A DNA stretch of 64,000 bases from the NCBI RefSeq assembly GCF_016862575.1, contig NZ_BONF01000048.1, positions 27,455 to 91,454 of the forward strand. Reading direction: 5' to 3'. The notes beneath the pieces were generated by a model. The model was not told the DNA's origin, searched no databases, and saw only the letters and a list, made by a program, of their open reading frames with translations. The DNA comes from Catellatospora bangladeshensis. GTDB lineage: Bacteria > Actinomycetota > Actinomycetes > Mycobacteriales > Micromonosporaceae. Below, one piece after another: positions 8,613 through 18,117 of the stretch; position 1 is the stretch's first letter, and each line of letters opens with the position of its first letter. The translations under genes were made by a program, and so were the position numbers.

Positions 8613-8618
8613 GCCCTC

Positions 8619-9437
8619 ATGTCGTCACCTGACTCACCTCTCGTCCGGGTCACCCACGCCCGCGGCGTAACCACGATCACGCTGGACAGCCCGCACAACC
8701 GCAACGCGCTGTCGCACCGGCTGATGAGCGAGCTGCTCGCCGCGCTGGCCGAGGCGGACGCCGACGACCGGGTGCGCGCGATCGTGCTGGACCACACGGG
8801 CCCGGTGTTCTGCTCCGGCGCCGACCTGGCCGAGACCGCCGCCGCCGCGAAGTCGGGGCAGATGCCCGCGGCACTGCTGGGGACGGTGCTGGGCGCGGTC
8901 GCCCGGTCGTCGCGGCCGGTGGTGGCCGTGGTGCGCGGCCCGGCCCGCGCCGGGGGCCTGGGCCTGATCGCCGCGGCCGACCTCGCGGTGTGCGCGGCGG
9001 AGGCCACGTTCGCCTTCACCGAGGTGCGCCTGGGCGTGGTGCCCGCGCTGATCTCGGCGACGGTGCTGCCCCGGCTGGCCCCGCGCGCCGCGGCCGAGCT
9101 GTACCTGACCGGCGACGTGTTCGGCGGCGCCCGTGCCGCCGAGGTCGGCCTGGTCACCGCCACTGCGCCGGCCGGCGAGCTGGACGCGATCGTCGAGCGC
9201 TGGTGCCACAGCCTGGTCCGCGGCGCCCCCGCGTCCCTGGCCATGACCAAGGAGCTGCTGCGCCGCCGCCCCGAGCCGGAGCTGGACGCGGAGCTGGCGT
9301 ACCTGTCGGAGGTGTCGCTGCGTTTCTTCGGCTCGGCCGAGGGCCGCGAGGGAGTCGCCGCATTCCGGGAGAAACGGGATGCGGCCTGGGTTCCGGCGTC
9401 CGATGAGACCGGTGCCGGGGTGGCCGGCACGCCGTAA
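8619..9437 (+). CDS. Enoyl-CoA hydratase/isomerase (crotonase) family protein
   Basis: A 272-residue crotonase-fold protein. The first oxyanion-hole segment is FCSGADLAET (about 65-75) and the second is GPARAGGLGLIAAADL. In hydratases the second segment carries a catalytic Glu (GGGxEL); here that position is Gly. The second acidic residue (FTEVRLGVVP) is kept. This pattern suggests an isomerase, hydrolase or unusual hydratase rather than a classical EchA. The pathway is unknown. It is divergent from hemW, and the next gene (lysozyme-like) follows 95 nt downstream on the same strand. Confidence 0.86.
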   Translation: MSSPDSPLVRVTHARGVTTITLDSPHNRNALSHRLMSELLAALAEADADDRVRAIVLDHTGPVFCSGADLAETAAAAKSGQMPAALLGTVLGAVARSSRPVVAVVRGPARAGGLGLIAAADLAVCAAEATFAFTEVRLGVVPALISATVLPRLAPRAAAELYLTGDVFGGARAAEVGLVTATAPAGELDAIVERWCHSLVRGAPASLAMTKELLRRRPEPELDAELAYLSEVSLRFFGSAEGREGVAAFREKRDAAWVPASDETGAGVAGTP

Positions 9438-9532
9438 GGTGGCGGGAGACCGCAGGCGCACCCGGTCGGGGGCCCGTATCGCGCCCGGCCGGGCAGCCGC
9501 CTCCGGCCGTTACGGACGTCGAGGAGGTCGCC

Positions 9533-10390
9533 GTGAAAGGCCGGCAGGTGCTGACCGTTCTGGTGATCCTGGTCGTGGTGTTCGGCGTCGGCGGCTATCT
9601 CGCCCGGGAGCAGTTCGAGGGCGGCCTGCGCCTGCCCGTGCTCGGTGCGCCGGAGTGCGTGGTGCGGGCCGACGGCGAGGTGCGCCTCGACCCGGAGCAG
9701 ATGTCCAACGCCGCCACCATCGCGGCCGTCGGCATCGCCCGCAACGTGCCGGACCGCGCGGTGGTGGTGGCGCTGGCCACCGCGCTGCAGGAGTCGAAGC
9801 TGCGCAACCTGGAGCACCTCGGCGAGGGCAACGACCACGACTCGGTCGGGCTGTTCCAGCAGCGGCCCAGCCAGGGCTGGGGCACCGCGAAGCAGATCAT
9901 GGACCCGCGCTACTCGGCCAAGCGCTTCTACACCAGCCTGCTCAAGATCAAGGGCTGGGAGCGGCTGCGGATCACCGACGCGGCGCAGCGGGTGCAGCGC
10001 TCGGCGTACCCCGAGGCGTACGACAAATGGGTCGAGGAGGCGACCGTGCTGGCCACGGTGCTGACCGGCCAGCAGGCCAATGGTGTGACATGCGACACAC
10101 ACAAGTCGGACGGCACCGACCTCACCCCCGTCGGCCTCGCGGAACGCATGAAGCTCGATTTCGGCGCCAAGGCCAAGGGCGTCACCGCCGAGGGCACCGC
10201 ACTTCGCGTACCGGCCAAATCTTCCAAAATCGGATGGCAGTTCGCGCACTGGCTCGTGGCCCAGGCGCCCGCCGCCGGAGTGACGAAGGTGACCTTCGCC
10301 GACCGCCAGTGGTCCGCTCGTGACGGCTCGTGGTCAGGCGCCGAGAAAGTGGCCGAACAGGTGGTGGCCGAGGTCGTCACAGGCGGGTAA
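9533..10390 (+). CDS. Membrane-anchored lysozyme-like (transglycosylase-fold) protein
   Basis: A 285-residue protein starting at the GTG at 9533, well placed after GAGGAGG. A single N-terminal helix (about 5-24) anchors it, so the rest is extracytoplasmic. Residues 55-185 resemble the lysozyme/transglycosylase core: ALATALQESKLRN with candidate catalytic E87, then DSVGLFQQRPSQGWG. Two cysteines (C42 and C185) could form a disulfide. The last ~90 residues are a separate small domain (KIGWQFAHWLVAQAPAAGV). Proteins of this type are widespread in actinobacteria and carry misleading transporter names in databases. Peptidoglycan cleavage is inferred, not shown. Confidence 0.72.
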   Translation: MKGRQVLTVLVILVVVFGVGGYLAREQFEGGLRLPVLGAPECVVRADGEVRLDPEQMSNAATIAAVGIARNVPDRAVVVALATALQESKLRNLEHLGEGNDHDSVGLFQQRPSQGWGTAKQIMDPRYSAKRFYTSLLKIKGWERLRITDAAQRVQRSAYPEAYDKWVEEATVLATVLTGQQANGVTCDTHKSDGTDLTPVGLAERMKLDFGAKAKGVTAEGTALRVPAKSSKIGWQFAHWLVAQAPAAGVTKVTFADRQWSARDGSWSGAEKVAEQVVAEVVTGG

Positions 10391-10564
10391 CCCTGGTGAC
10401 AAGGCCGGTCCGGCGAGCCCCGCCCCACCACGACGGGCGCGAAGGCGAGTTAGTATCGGCTCTCGTTCGCGAAGTTGGCTCACCCCGGCACGCCACCCCC
10501 CAAAGTCGCGCGCCCCCCGACCACCTTCGTCCGTGCCCAAGTCTGGAAGGACCAAGGGGAGGAC

Positions 10565-11491
10565 ATGACCATCACCTCTCACGAGCCGGCGACGGACTAC
10601 GCGCCGCTCACCGACGCCGATCGCAGGGAATTCCACGAGCGCGGTTACCTGCACCTGCCCGGCGTGGTCAGCGAGGAGCGGGTCGCCGAGCTCCAGGCCG
10701 AGGCCGACCGGCTGTACGAGGAGCACAAGGCCGTCGGCCACCTCGACAAGACCGGCTCGCTGCACCTGCTCGGTGCCGTCAGCCACAGCCTGGCCTTCGC
10801 GCGGATGCTCGACTACGGCCCGACCTTCCGCTACATCTGGGGCCTGGCCGGCTGGAACATCTACTCGCAGCACAACCACCTCGACGTGAACCCGCCGTAC
10901 GAGGAGGACGAGACCCCGCGCTGGGAGTGGCACCAGGACGGCTGGCGCCAGAACTCCGACGCGGAGTACTACGAGGCGTTCTACGGCAACATCCCGCGCC
11001 CGATGCTGTCGCTCAAGGTCGCCATCGTGCTGAGCGACATCTCGGAGCCCGGCCGCGGCCAGACGCTGTGCATCCCGGGCTCGCACCTGAACAACAGCAT
11101 GTACCGGCCGACCGACCCGGAGGAGATCGCGAAGGGCCCCGAGGGCGCCGTGCCGTGGCTGGCCAAGCCGGGTGACGCGTTCATCTTCGACCGCCGCCTG
11201 TGGCACTCGCGCTCGCGCAACCGCTCGCAGTTCACCCGCAAGATGCTCTTCATGAGCTACACCTACCGCTGGATCCGCCCGGTCGACGACATGCCGATCG
11301 ACCGCGACTCCGCGTGGTACGCCGCGCTCACCCCGGTGCAGCGCCAGCTCATCGGCGAGGCGTTCGGCAACCTGAAGGTGCAGAACATGTGGGGCGTCGG
11401 CGAGGGCGGCTGGATCGACGACACGATCCCGCTGCGCGCCGAGCTGAAGGAGCGCGGCCTGCTGGACCGCTCCATCCCGTGGCTGCGCTGA
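10565..11491 (+). CDS. Phytanoyl-CoA dioxygenase (PhyH) family Fe(II)/2-oxoglutarate oxygenase
   Basis: A 308-residue non-heme iron oxygenase. The metal triad is readable as H123-x-D125 (WHQDGW) and the distal H214 (RLWHSRSRNRS), followed by Arg residues that can hold 2-oxoglutarate. GQTLCIPGSHL is the typical strand-turn of PhyH/EctD-like proteins. I chose the ATG at 10565 because AAGGGGAGGA precedes it; an open frame continues 30 codons upstream without a ribosome site. No biosynthetic genes surround it, so the substrate cannot be named. It ends before a strong bidirectional terminator shared with the chaplin-like gene. Confidence 0.88.
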   Translation: MTITSHEPATDYAPLTDADRREFHERGYLHLPGVVSEERVAELQAEADRLYEEHKAVGHLDKTGSLHLLGAVSHSLAFARMLDYGPTFRYIWGLAGWNIYSQHNHLDVNPPYEEDETPRWEWHQDGWRQNSDAEYYEAFYGNIPRPMLSLKVAIVLSDISEPGRGQTLCIPGSHLNNSMYRPTDPEEIAKGPEGAVPWLAKPGDAFIFDRRLWHSRSRNRSQFTRKMLFMSYTYRWIRPVDDMPIDRDSAWYAALTPVQRQLIGEAFGNLKVQNMWGVGEGGWIDDTIPLRAELKERGLLDRSIPWLR

Positions 11492-11511
11492 GCACCAACT
11501 GAGCACACGAG

Positions 11512-11545
11512 GAGGCCCGGACCGCGTCACCGCGGTCCGGGCCTC
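11512..11545. terminator. Bidirectional terminator between dioxygenase and chaplin-like gene
   Basis: A perfect 15-bp stem (GAGGCCCGGACCGCG, 11512-11526, with 11531-11545) around a TCAC loop, placed between two convergent stop codons. There is no T-run on either strand, as is usual in actinobacteria. Confidence 0.9.
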
Positions 11546-11564
11546 GCCGTGTACGGCGGAATCG

Positions 11565-12506
11565 TCAGTGCTTGAGGCCCGCGGCGCCCAGGAGGCTCGG
11601 CTCCGAGTCACCCTGGATGTCCTGGTTACCCGACTTGCACTGGCCCGCGACGAACGACGGGCTGTTGATCGGCAGCGCCGGCCCGAGCTGGCCGAGCAGG
11701 CCGGACGAGGCGCAGGTCTGCAGCGGCAGGATGTCCAGCACCTGGTTGCTGAGCAGCGGGATCACCGCCGGGTCCTTGCGCTGCTGGATGGTGCTGTTGC
11801 TGTTGTAGCAGTCACCCAGCACCGTGGTCGGCGACTGGACGGCGGCCGCCACCCCGACGATCGACGCGGTGGAGCCGCAGACCTGGACCGCGGCGGCGTT
11901 CACCACGGAGCCACTGAGCAGCGAAAGCACGCTGCGCGGCACCTCCTGCGCATTCCGCTTCGGGTCGGCGATGAGCGTGTTGGCGTTGAAGCAGTCGCCC
12001 ACCACCGTCGCGGGCGAGCCGACCGCGGCGGTGACGCCGGCGACGGCGGCGTTCGAGCCGCAGATCTGGATGGGCAGCGCGTTCACCGAGGTGTCGTCCA
12101 GGATCGAGATGATCCCCGGCACCTGGTTCTGCCGGATGAGCACGTTGGCGTTCGCACAGTCGCCCAGCACGGTGGCCGGCGAGCGCAGCGCCACCGAGGC
12201 GGCAACCACCTGCGACGACGTCGAACCACACGTCTGCCAGGCGGCCGCGGTCAGCGCGGTGCCGTTGGCGATGGAGATCAGCGGCTGGCGAACGTCCTGC
12301 TGCGGGCCGCGCGCGGCCGCGTCGACCGCGGCGAGCGCCTGACCGGCGGCCTGCTGCACCGCCGCCTGCTTCAAGGTGGTCGCGGCAGTCCTCACCGGGT
12401 CCGCGTGCGCCGGTCCGGGCGCGGGCGCGGCGGCCGCCGCGGAACCCAGCACCGCAACCGTGGCGAGCGCTCCCGCCGCGACGACCCCGGCCTTGCCTAT
12501 CTGCAT
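11565..12506 (-). CDS. Secreted four-repeat chaplin-like protein (first of pair)
   Basis: A 313-residue exported protein of unknown family. The start is the ATG at 12504-12506 because AAGGAG-TGACG precedes it; the GTG two codons upstream overlaps that ribosome site. A signal peptide covers about residues 1-28 (GALATVAVLGSAAAAA). A linker is followed by four ~50-residue repeats, each with two cysteines 23-25 apart (C93/C117, C149/C172, C210/C233, C265/C290). The repeat pattern is VNxxxxQxCGS...V...A...SPxTVxGDCxNxN. The Cys spacing and the hydrophobic V-x-V pattern resemble chaplins, the amyloid hydrophobins of actinomycete aerial surfaces. There is no LPxTG signal or C-terminal helix. A structural surface role is inferred. 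Confidence 0.8.
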   Translation of the reverse strand: MQIGKAGVVAAGALATVAVLGSAAAAAPAPGPAHADPVRTAATTLKQAAVQQAAGQALAAVDAAARGPQQDVRQPLISIANGTALTAAAWQTCGSTSSQVVAASVALRSPATVLGDCANANVLIRQNQVPGIISILDDTSVNALPIQICGSNAAVAGVTAAVGSPATVVGDCFNANTLIADPKRNAQEVPRSVLSLLSGSVVNAAAVQVCGSTASIVGVAAAVQSPTTVLGDCYNSNSTIQQRKDPAVIPLLSNQVLDILPLQTCASSGLLGQLGPALPINSPSFVAGQCKSGNQDIQGDSEPSLLGAAGLKH

Positions 12507-12648
12507 CGTCACTCCTTATAGGAATTCTCGGCCGCCGGCGACCGTGTCACGGGTTACCGGCGGCGCGGCATGAGTTGTCATTCGCGAGCATTGGGAAGGG
12601 GGCGAGTCGCTGGCGCGACCCGCCCCCTCTGCCGTGCCGGTGCAGCGA

Positions 12649-13785
12649 TTAGTCGATGACCGTGTTGGCGTTGTAGCAGCTGCCGATGACCGTGTTCGGC
12701 GAGGTGATCGGCACCGCGGCGGCGATGATGTTCGCGCTCGTCGAGCCGCAGGACTGCAGCGGCAGGATGTTGAGCGACGAGTTGTCCAGCGCGGTGATCA
12801 GGCCCTTCGGGCCCTCCTTGTCGATCTTCACGTTGGCGTTCTTGCAGTCACCCACGACGGTGTTCGGCGAGGTGATCGGGATCGCCAGGCTGATCACGTC
12901 GGGCGAGGTCGAACCGCAGGACTGCAGGGTCGCCGCCAGCACCGAGGTGCCGTTGAGCGCGGAGACCAGACCGAACGGGTCGACGTCCCACGGCGCGTCC
13001 CAGCCGCCGCCACGCGCCTGCGGGGCCACCTTCGCGTTGGCGCGCTTGCCCCACGCGTCGCGGTCCTTCAGCGCGCCGACCTTCTTCACCAGCGCCTGAC
13101 GGGCCTTGTCCATGGCCAGCGAAGCCGGCATGGCCTCGGCCCGACCCGACTCCTGCCAGCCGTCGTGGCCCTTCCAGTCGTCGGAGTCGTTGATCTCGAC
13201 GTTGCCGTTCTGGCAGTCGCCGATCACGGTGTTCGGCGAGGTGATCGGGATGGTGATGCCGACCACGTTGCCGTCGGTGGAGCCACAGGACTGGATGGTC
13301 GCGATGCCCACCGCGGTGTCGTTGCCGACGCCGATCAGCGGGTAGTTGTCGTCCTGCGTGATCTTGATGTTGCCGTTGGCGCAGGCGACCTTGTCGTGGT
13401 CACCGTAGCCGTCGTGCCCGAAGCCCGAGAGCACGGTGTTCGGCGAGGTGATCGGCACCGAGATGCCGACGACGTTGCCGCTGGTCGAGCCACACTGCTG
13501 GAGCGCGGCCACGTTGACGACCGTGCCGTCGAGCAGGGCGACCAGAGCCTGCGGGTCGACGTCCCAGGGGGCGTCCCAGCCGTTGTTGTCGAAGCCGCCA
13601 CCACGGGCGAGCTTCAGCTGGTTGGCCCCGATCTGACGCATCGCGCTGGTCTTGCCCTCGGTGGAGGTGCTGGCCTTGGCCAGCGCAGAGGCGTCCGTGC
13701 TGGGCGCCGCAGCGGCGGGAGCCCCCATGATCGCCACGGTAGCGAGAGCGCCCGTGGCGACGACTCCGGCCTTCTTCATCTGCAT
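12649..13785 (-). CDS. Secreted four-repeat chaplin-like protein (second of pair)
   Basis: A 378-residue exported protein, paralogous to its downstream neighbour. It starts at the ATG at 13783-13785, with the same AAGGAG-TGACG-ATGCAG leader. Signal peptide about 1-28. Four repeats carry cysteines C98/C135, C167/C191, C290/C314 and C346/C370. Three pairs are exactly 24 apart; the first has a 13-residue insert rich in Gly, His and Asp. The core CGSTS..NVVGI.VPITSPNTVxGDC is highly regular. Repeats 1 and 3 are each preceded by ARGGG...WDAPWDVDP, so the protein looks like a duplicated two-repeat module with a charged linker (198-257) between. Function is unknown; surface assembly is the best guess. 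Confidence 0.8.
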   Translation of the reverse strand: MQMKKAGVVATGALATVAIMGAPAAAAPSTDASALAKASTSTEGKTSAMRQIGANQLKLARGGGFDNNGWDAPWDVDPQALVALLDGTVVNVAALQQCGSTSGNVVGISVPITSPNTVLSGFGHDGYGDHDKVACANGNIKITQDDNYPLIGVGNDTAVGIATIQSCGSTDGNVVGITIPITSPNTVIGDCQNGNVEINDSDDWKGHDGWQESGRAEAMPASLAMDKARQALVKKVGALKDRDAWGKRANAKVAPQARGGGWDAPWDVDPFGLVSALNGTSVLAATLQSCGSTSPDVISLAIPITSPNTVVGDCKNANVKIDKEGPKGLITALDNSSLNILPLQSCGSTSANIIAAAVPITSPNTVIGSCYNANTVID

Positions 13786-13989
13786 CGTCACTCCTTGTGC
13801 GACTACTGGAACCTACTTAAGCCCTCATATCGGGCGAAAGCGGCAAAACACTGCACTTGAGGTAACGATGGCCTGATTGCCCAGTTACTACGGGTTTGAC
13901 CTTTTGTCGACGGATCTTCGGCCGCCCGCCGACCCCTCCCCCACCCGACCGGCCTACCTCCGCCGGGTGATCCCGCCGGACCCGCCGAA

Positions 13990-14064
13990 GATCGTCCAAT
14001 TTGCCTGGCACCTGGGCGTATCTTGGCCACTCATTAGCCCAGGTGCCAGGCAAGTCGAGCGATC
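13990..14064. repeat. GATC-capped palindrome, 75-nt family, copy 2
   Basis: GATC at 13990-13993 and 14061-14064. The arms contain TTGCCTGGCACCTGGGC and its complement, and the centre contains CGTATCTTGG as in the copy at 3474-3548. Its right end overlaps the Nudix stop codon (TGATC). It fills the 277-nt gap between the Nudix gene and the promoter side of the chaplin-like gene; I see no gene in that gap. Confidence 0.87.
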
Positions 14065-14583
14065 AAGGGACGCGGCGGGCGGAGGCGGCGCGGGCCGCCG
14101 GGAGGGCGTCGCGGAGGGCGCGGTCCATGGTGGTGAAGGCCATCGGGGGCGGGTCGGTCAGGGGCAGCCAGGTCGCTTCGGAGGACTCGGCCGGGTCCAG
14201 GCGCAGGTGTGCCCCGACCGGCAGGTACGCCAGGAAGAAGCAGTCCAGCACCGGCAGCCGCTCGCCCTGGAACTCGTAGTCGCCCACGTACATGCCGACG
14301 AAGGCGCCCAGCTCGACCTCGACACCCAGCTCCTCGCGCGCCTCGCGGCGTGCCGCGTCGGCCGGCTCCTCCCAGCCGTCGCAGAAGCCGCCCGGCGTCT
14401 CCCACAGCCCCTCGCGCGGCGGGCGGGCGCGGCGCAGGGCGAGGAAACGCCCGGCCCCGTCCAGCACGATCAGGCTGGCCGTGGGCCGGGCGTTCAGGTA
14501 GTGCTCGTACCCGCAGGCACCGCACGCGCACGGCGGCGCGGCCGCAAGGGCCGCGCCGCAGCGGAAACAGTGCCCCGCGAAGG

Positions 14584-14587
<4 letters not shown>
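14063..14587 (-). CDS. Nudix hydrolase with N-terminal zinc ribbon
   Basis: A 174-residue Nudix protein. C7-x2-C10 and C22-x2-C25 form a short zinc ribbon, as in NADH pyrophosphatase-like members. The Nudix box follows at about 66-90 (GGFCDGWEE...[10 protein letters not shown]), with the REAREELG helix intact, so metal-dependent hydrolysis of a nucleoside diphosphate derivative is expected. The GTG start overlaps the lepA stop by 4 nt (GTGA), implying translational coupling. The substrate is unknown. Confidence 0.9.
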
Positions 14588-16455
<1,868 letters not shown>

Positions 16456-16586
16456 GGTGATCCGTTCTACGAGCGTGAGGCGGAAGCGGGCGGTCGGGCC
16501 CTCCTCCGGTGAGGCGGACAGACTTGCCGCACCTATGATCCCACGCCCGCTCCGCGCTCCGAAGCGGGCCGCAGGGTCCCCCCAAG

Positions 16587-16636
16587 GAAGGGCACCTTCT
16601 TAACGCTTTTCGTGGTAGAAGGTGCCCTTCTTAACG
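16587..16636. repeat. GAAGGGCACCTTCT palindrome, copy 1
   Basis: Perfect 14-bp arms GAAGGGCACCTTCT (16587-16600) and its complement (16617-16630). Each arm is followed by TAACG, so the element is both an inverted repeat and a partial direct repeat (CTTCTTAACG). An almost identical copy is at 52450-52499. It lies between lepA and the DUF4240 gene. Confidence 0.9.
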
Positions 16637-16668
16637 TTTCGCAGCTGAGGCGCTCGCGGCTGTGGTGC

Positions 16669-17259
16669 TCAGCAGCGGCAGCCCTCGTTGGCCGGCCAGC
16701 CCAGCACCAGCGCGCTCAGCCGGGGCAGGCGGTGGCGCATCTGGTCGTCGTCGTCGAAGTCCCAGCGCTCCCCCGCCGTGCCGGGGTGCGCGCGCTCCGG
16801 CAGCACCAGCTCGGCCCCGGCGACCTCGCGGAACGCGTCCGCGGCGGCGTACCCGACCAGCTCGGCGAAGATGGCGCTGTCGTCGTCCCACTCCACCGCC
16901 TCGACCACCGACGGGTGACCGGCCAGCGCGTCGGGGTCGGCCAGCGCCTTGCCGTACCACTCCCGCCCCGCCGCGACCAGCCCGCTGCGGAAGTCGACGA
17001 ACGCGTCGTCGGAGCACCCGCCGCCGATCAGGTGGGCGGCGCCCCACACGTCATAGCGGTCGGCGGCGTCGCGCAGCCGCTCGAACTCGGCCGCGAAGGC
17101 GGCGATCTCCGGCAGGTCCAGGGCCGCCAGGCGCACCGTCAGCGCCTTCGCCATCCCCGTGCCGTCCTCGCCGATGTCGCCCTCGACGTCGGTGCGGGCC
17201 TGCTCGATCAGCATCCAGAAGCGCTCGCTGTCCACAACCGCACAGTCTGCCATCCACAA
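16669..17259 (-). CDS. DUF4240 domain-containing protein
   Basis: A 196-residue cytoplasmic protein of a small actinobacterial family of unknown function. [12 protein letters not shown] near residue 11 and the conserved [30 protein letters not shown] (about 69-98) define the DUF4240 fold. It ends with an acidic [14 protein letters not shown] and a terminal CRC. Alternative starts (ATG at 17259 or 17253) change only two residues. It stands alone between lepA and rpsT. Confidence 0.85.
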   Translation of the reverse strand: MWMADCAVVDSERFWMLIEQARTDVEGDIGEDGTGMAKALTVRLAALDLPEIAAFAAEFERLRDAADRYDVWGAAHLIGGGCSDDAFVDFRSGLVAAGREWYGKALADPDALAGHPSVVEAVEWDDDSAIFAELVGYAAADAFREVAGAELVLPERAHPGTAGERWDFDDDDQMRHRLPRLSALVLGWPANEGCRC

Positions 17260-17345
17260 CCCACGCTCCCCGGGCCGTACACCGGGTGTCGCCGCACATC
17301 ACCCGCTACGGTGATCGATCCACTCCCTCTCCGGCTTCCGGGCAT

Positions 17346-17406
17346 GATCACTGGCTCGTGTCGAAAAGTGAGGTGGGGCCCTGGTTTCTGACACGAAACG
17401 GCGATC
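17346..17406. repeat. GATC-capped palindrome, 61-nt family, copy 1
   Basis: GATC at 17346-17349 and 17403-17406, with imperfect arms built on CTCGTGTCGAAAAG and CTGACACGAAACGG. The length, 61 nt, equals that of the copies at 18028-18088 and 58897-58957. Confidence 0.85.
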
Positions 17407-17500
17407 TTGAGGGGGTATGGTGGGCGGGCCTGTGGGCGCGTGGCCGGCGCGGTAGGCTGGGCGGGCGACGTATGACACAGGCGGGTGCGCCCGGCCCGGT

Positions 17501-17530
17501 TTGGGCCGAGACCTGGGCACCTGGTAACCT
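17501..17530 (+). promoter_or_regulatory. Putative rpsT promoter
   Basis: TTGGGC (17501-17506), an 18-nt spacer and TAACCT (17525-17530) form a reasonable SigA-like promoter, leaving a leader of about 70 nt before the rpsT start. Assigned by pattern only. Confidence 0.45.
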
Positions 17531-17606
17531 GGCACGTCGCGGCTGGTGCTTCCTGCGTCGGCCCATCCGAACCAATCACCCGAAACGAGCAGGACGAGGC
17601 TGTCGC

Positions 17607-17873
17607 GTGGCGAACATCAAGTCCCAGATCAAGCGCAACCGGCAGAACGAGAAGGCCCGGCTGCGCAACAAGTCGGTCAAGTCGTCGCTGAAGACCGCTG
17701 TCCGCAAGTTCCACGAGGCGAGCGCCACCGGTGACGTCGAGAACGCCACCGCGCTGCTGCGCGACGCCACGCGCAAGCTGGACAAGGCCGTCAGCAAGGG
17801 CGTGATCCACAAGAACCAGGCGGCCAACCGCAAGTCGGCCATCGCCAAGAAGCTGGCTTCGCTCTCGGCCTGA
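17607..17873 (+). CDS. rpsT: 30S ribosomal protein S20
   Basis: An 88-residue basic helical protein of the small subunit. It begins at the GTG at 17607 ([21 protein letters not shown]), the family's canonical N-terminus, after a GAGC-AGGACGAGG ribosome-site region. [17 protein letters not shown] is the conserved C-terminus. An open frame extends far upstream but covers only the promoter region. It is followed by a strong terminator and is divergent from the holA block. Confidence 0.98.
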   Translation: MANIKSQIKRNRQNEKARLRNKSVKSSLKTAVRKFHEASATGDVENATALLRDATRKLDKAVSKGVIHKNQAANRKSAIAKKLASLSA

Positions 17874-17916
17874 CCGTCGGCAGCGTGCCCGTAGCGGCAC
17901 CGCCAGGGCTTCCGTC

Positions 17917-17953
17917 CGATGCCCGGCCTCTCTCCAAGGGAGGCCGGGCATCG
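17917..17953 (+). terminator. rpsT terminator
   Basis: CGATGCCCGGCCTC (17917-17930) pairs with its complement at 17940-17953 around a 9-nt loop, 44 nt after the rpsT stop. It is a GC-only stem without a T-run. Confidence 0.85.
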
Positions 17954-18027
17954 GCGTATCCGGGATCTGCTCGCAGCGCGACCGGTCGGCCCCTGGCGGT
18001 TGGTCTGGTCCACGCGGCGGTGGGGTT

Positions 18028-18088
18028 GATCGCGAGTTCGTGTCCAAACCTGGGCTCAGACCGCACCTTTGGACACGAGAGTGCGATC
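18028..18088. repeat. GATC-capped palindrome, 61-nt family, copy 2
   Basis: GATC at 18028-18031 and 18085-18088. Arms: CGTGTCCAAA with its complement TTTGGACACG. The centre (CCTGGGCTCAGACCGCACC) is nearly identical to the partial copy at the right edge of the window. It lies between the convergent rpsT and the membrane-protein gene. Confidence 0.87.
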
Positions 18089-18117
18089 TTCGGGGGCCGG
18101 TGCCGCCAGTGGGGAGG

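Larger units (their letters stand above)
17260..17606. other. Intergenic region between DUF4240 gene and rpsT
   Basis: 347 nt without a gene. It holds a 61-nt GATC palindrome (17346-17406) and, nearer rpsT, a putative promoter (17501-17530). GTACACCGGGTG at 17278-17289 may belong to the divergent DUF4240 control region. Nothing else is recognisable. Confidence 0.6.

Noticed and set aside
11565..13785. The repeats considered as a CRISPR-like or tandem DNA repeat array
   Set aside because: The periodicity is at protein level with conserved codon-frame signals and signal peptides; the DNA units are not identical and have no spacers.
16587..16636. The GAAGGGCACC palindrome as a simple terminator
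   Set aside because: A terminator role is possible, but near-identity with the copy at 52450 and the repeated TAACG argue for a repeat family, so I list it as such.
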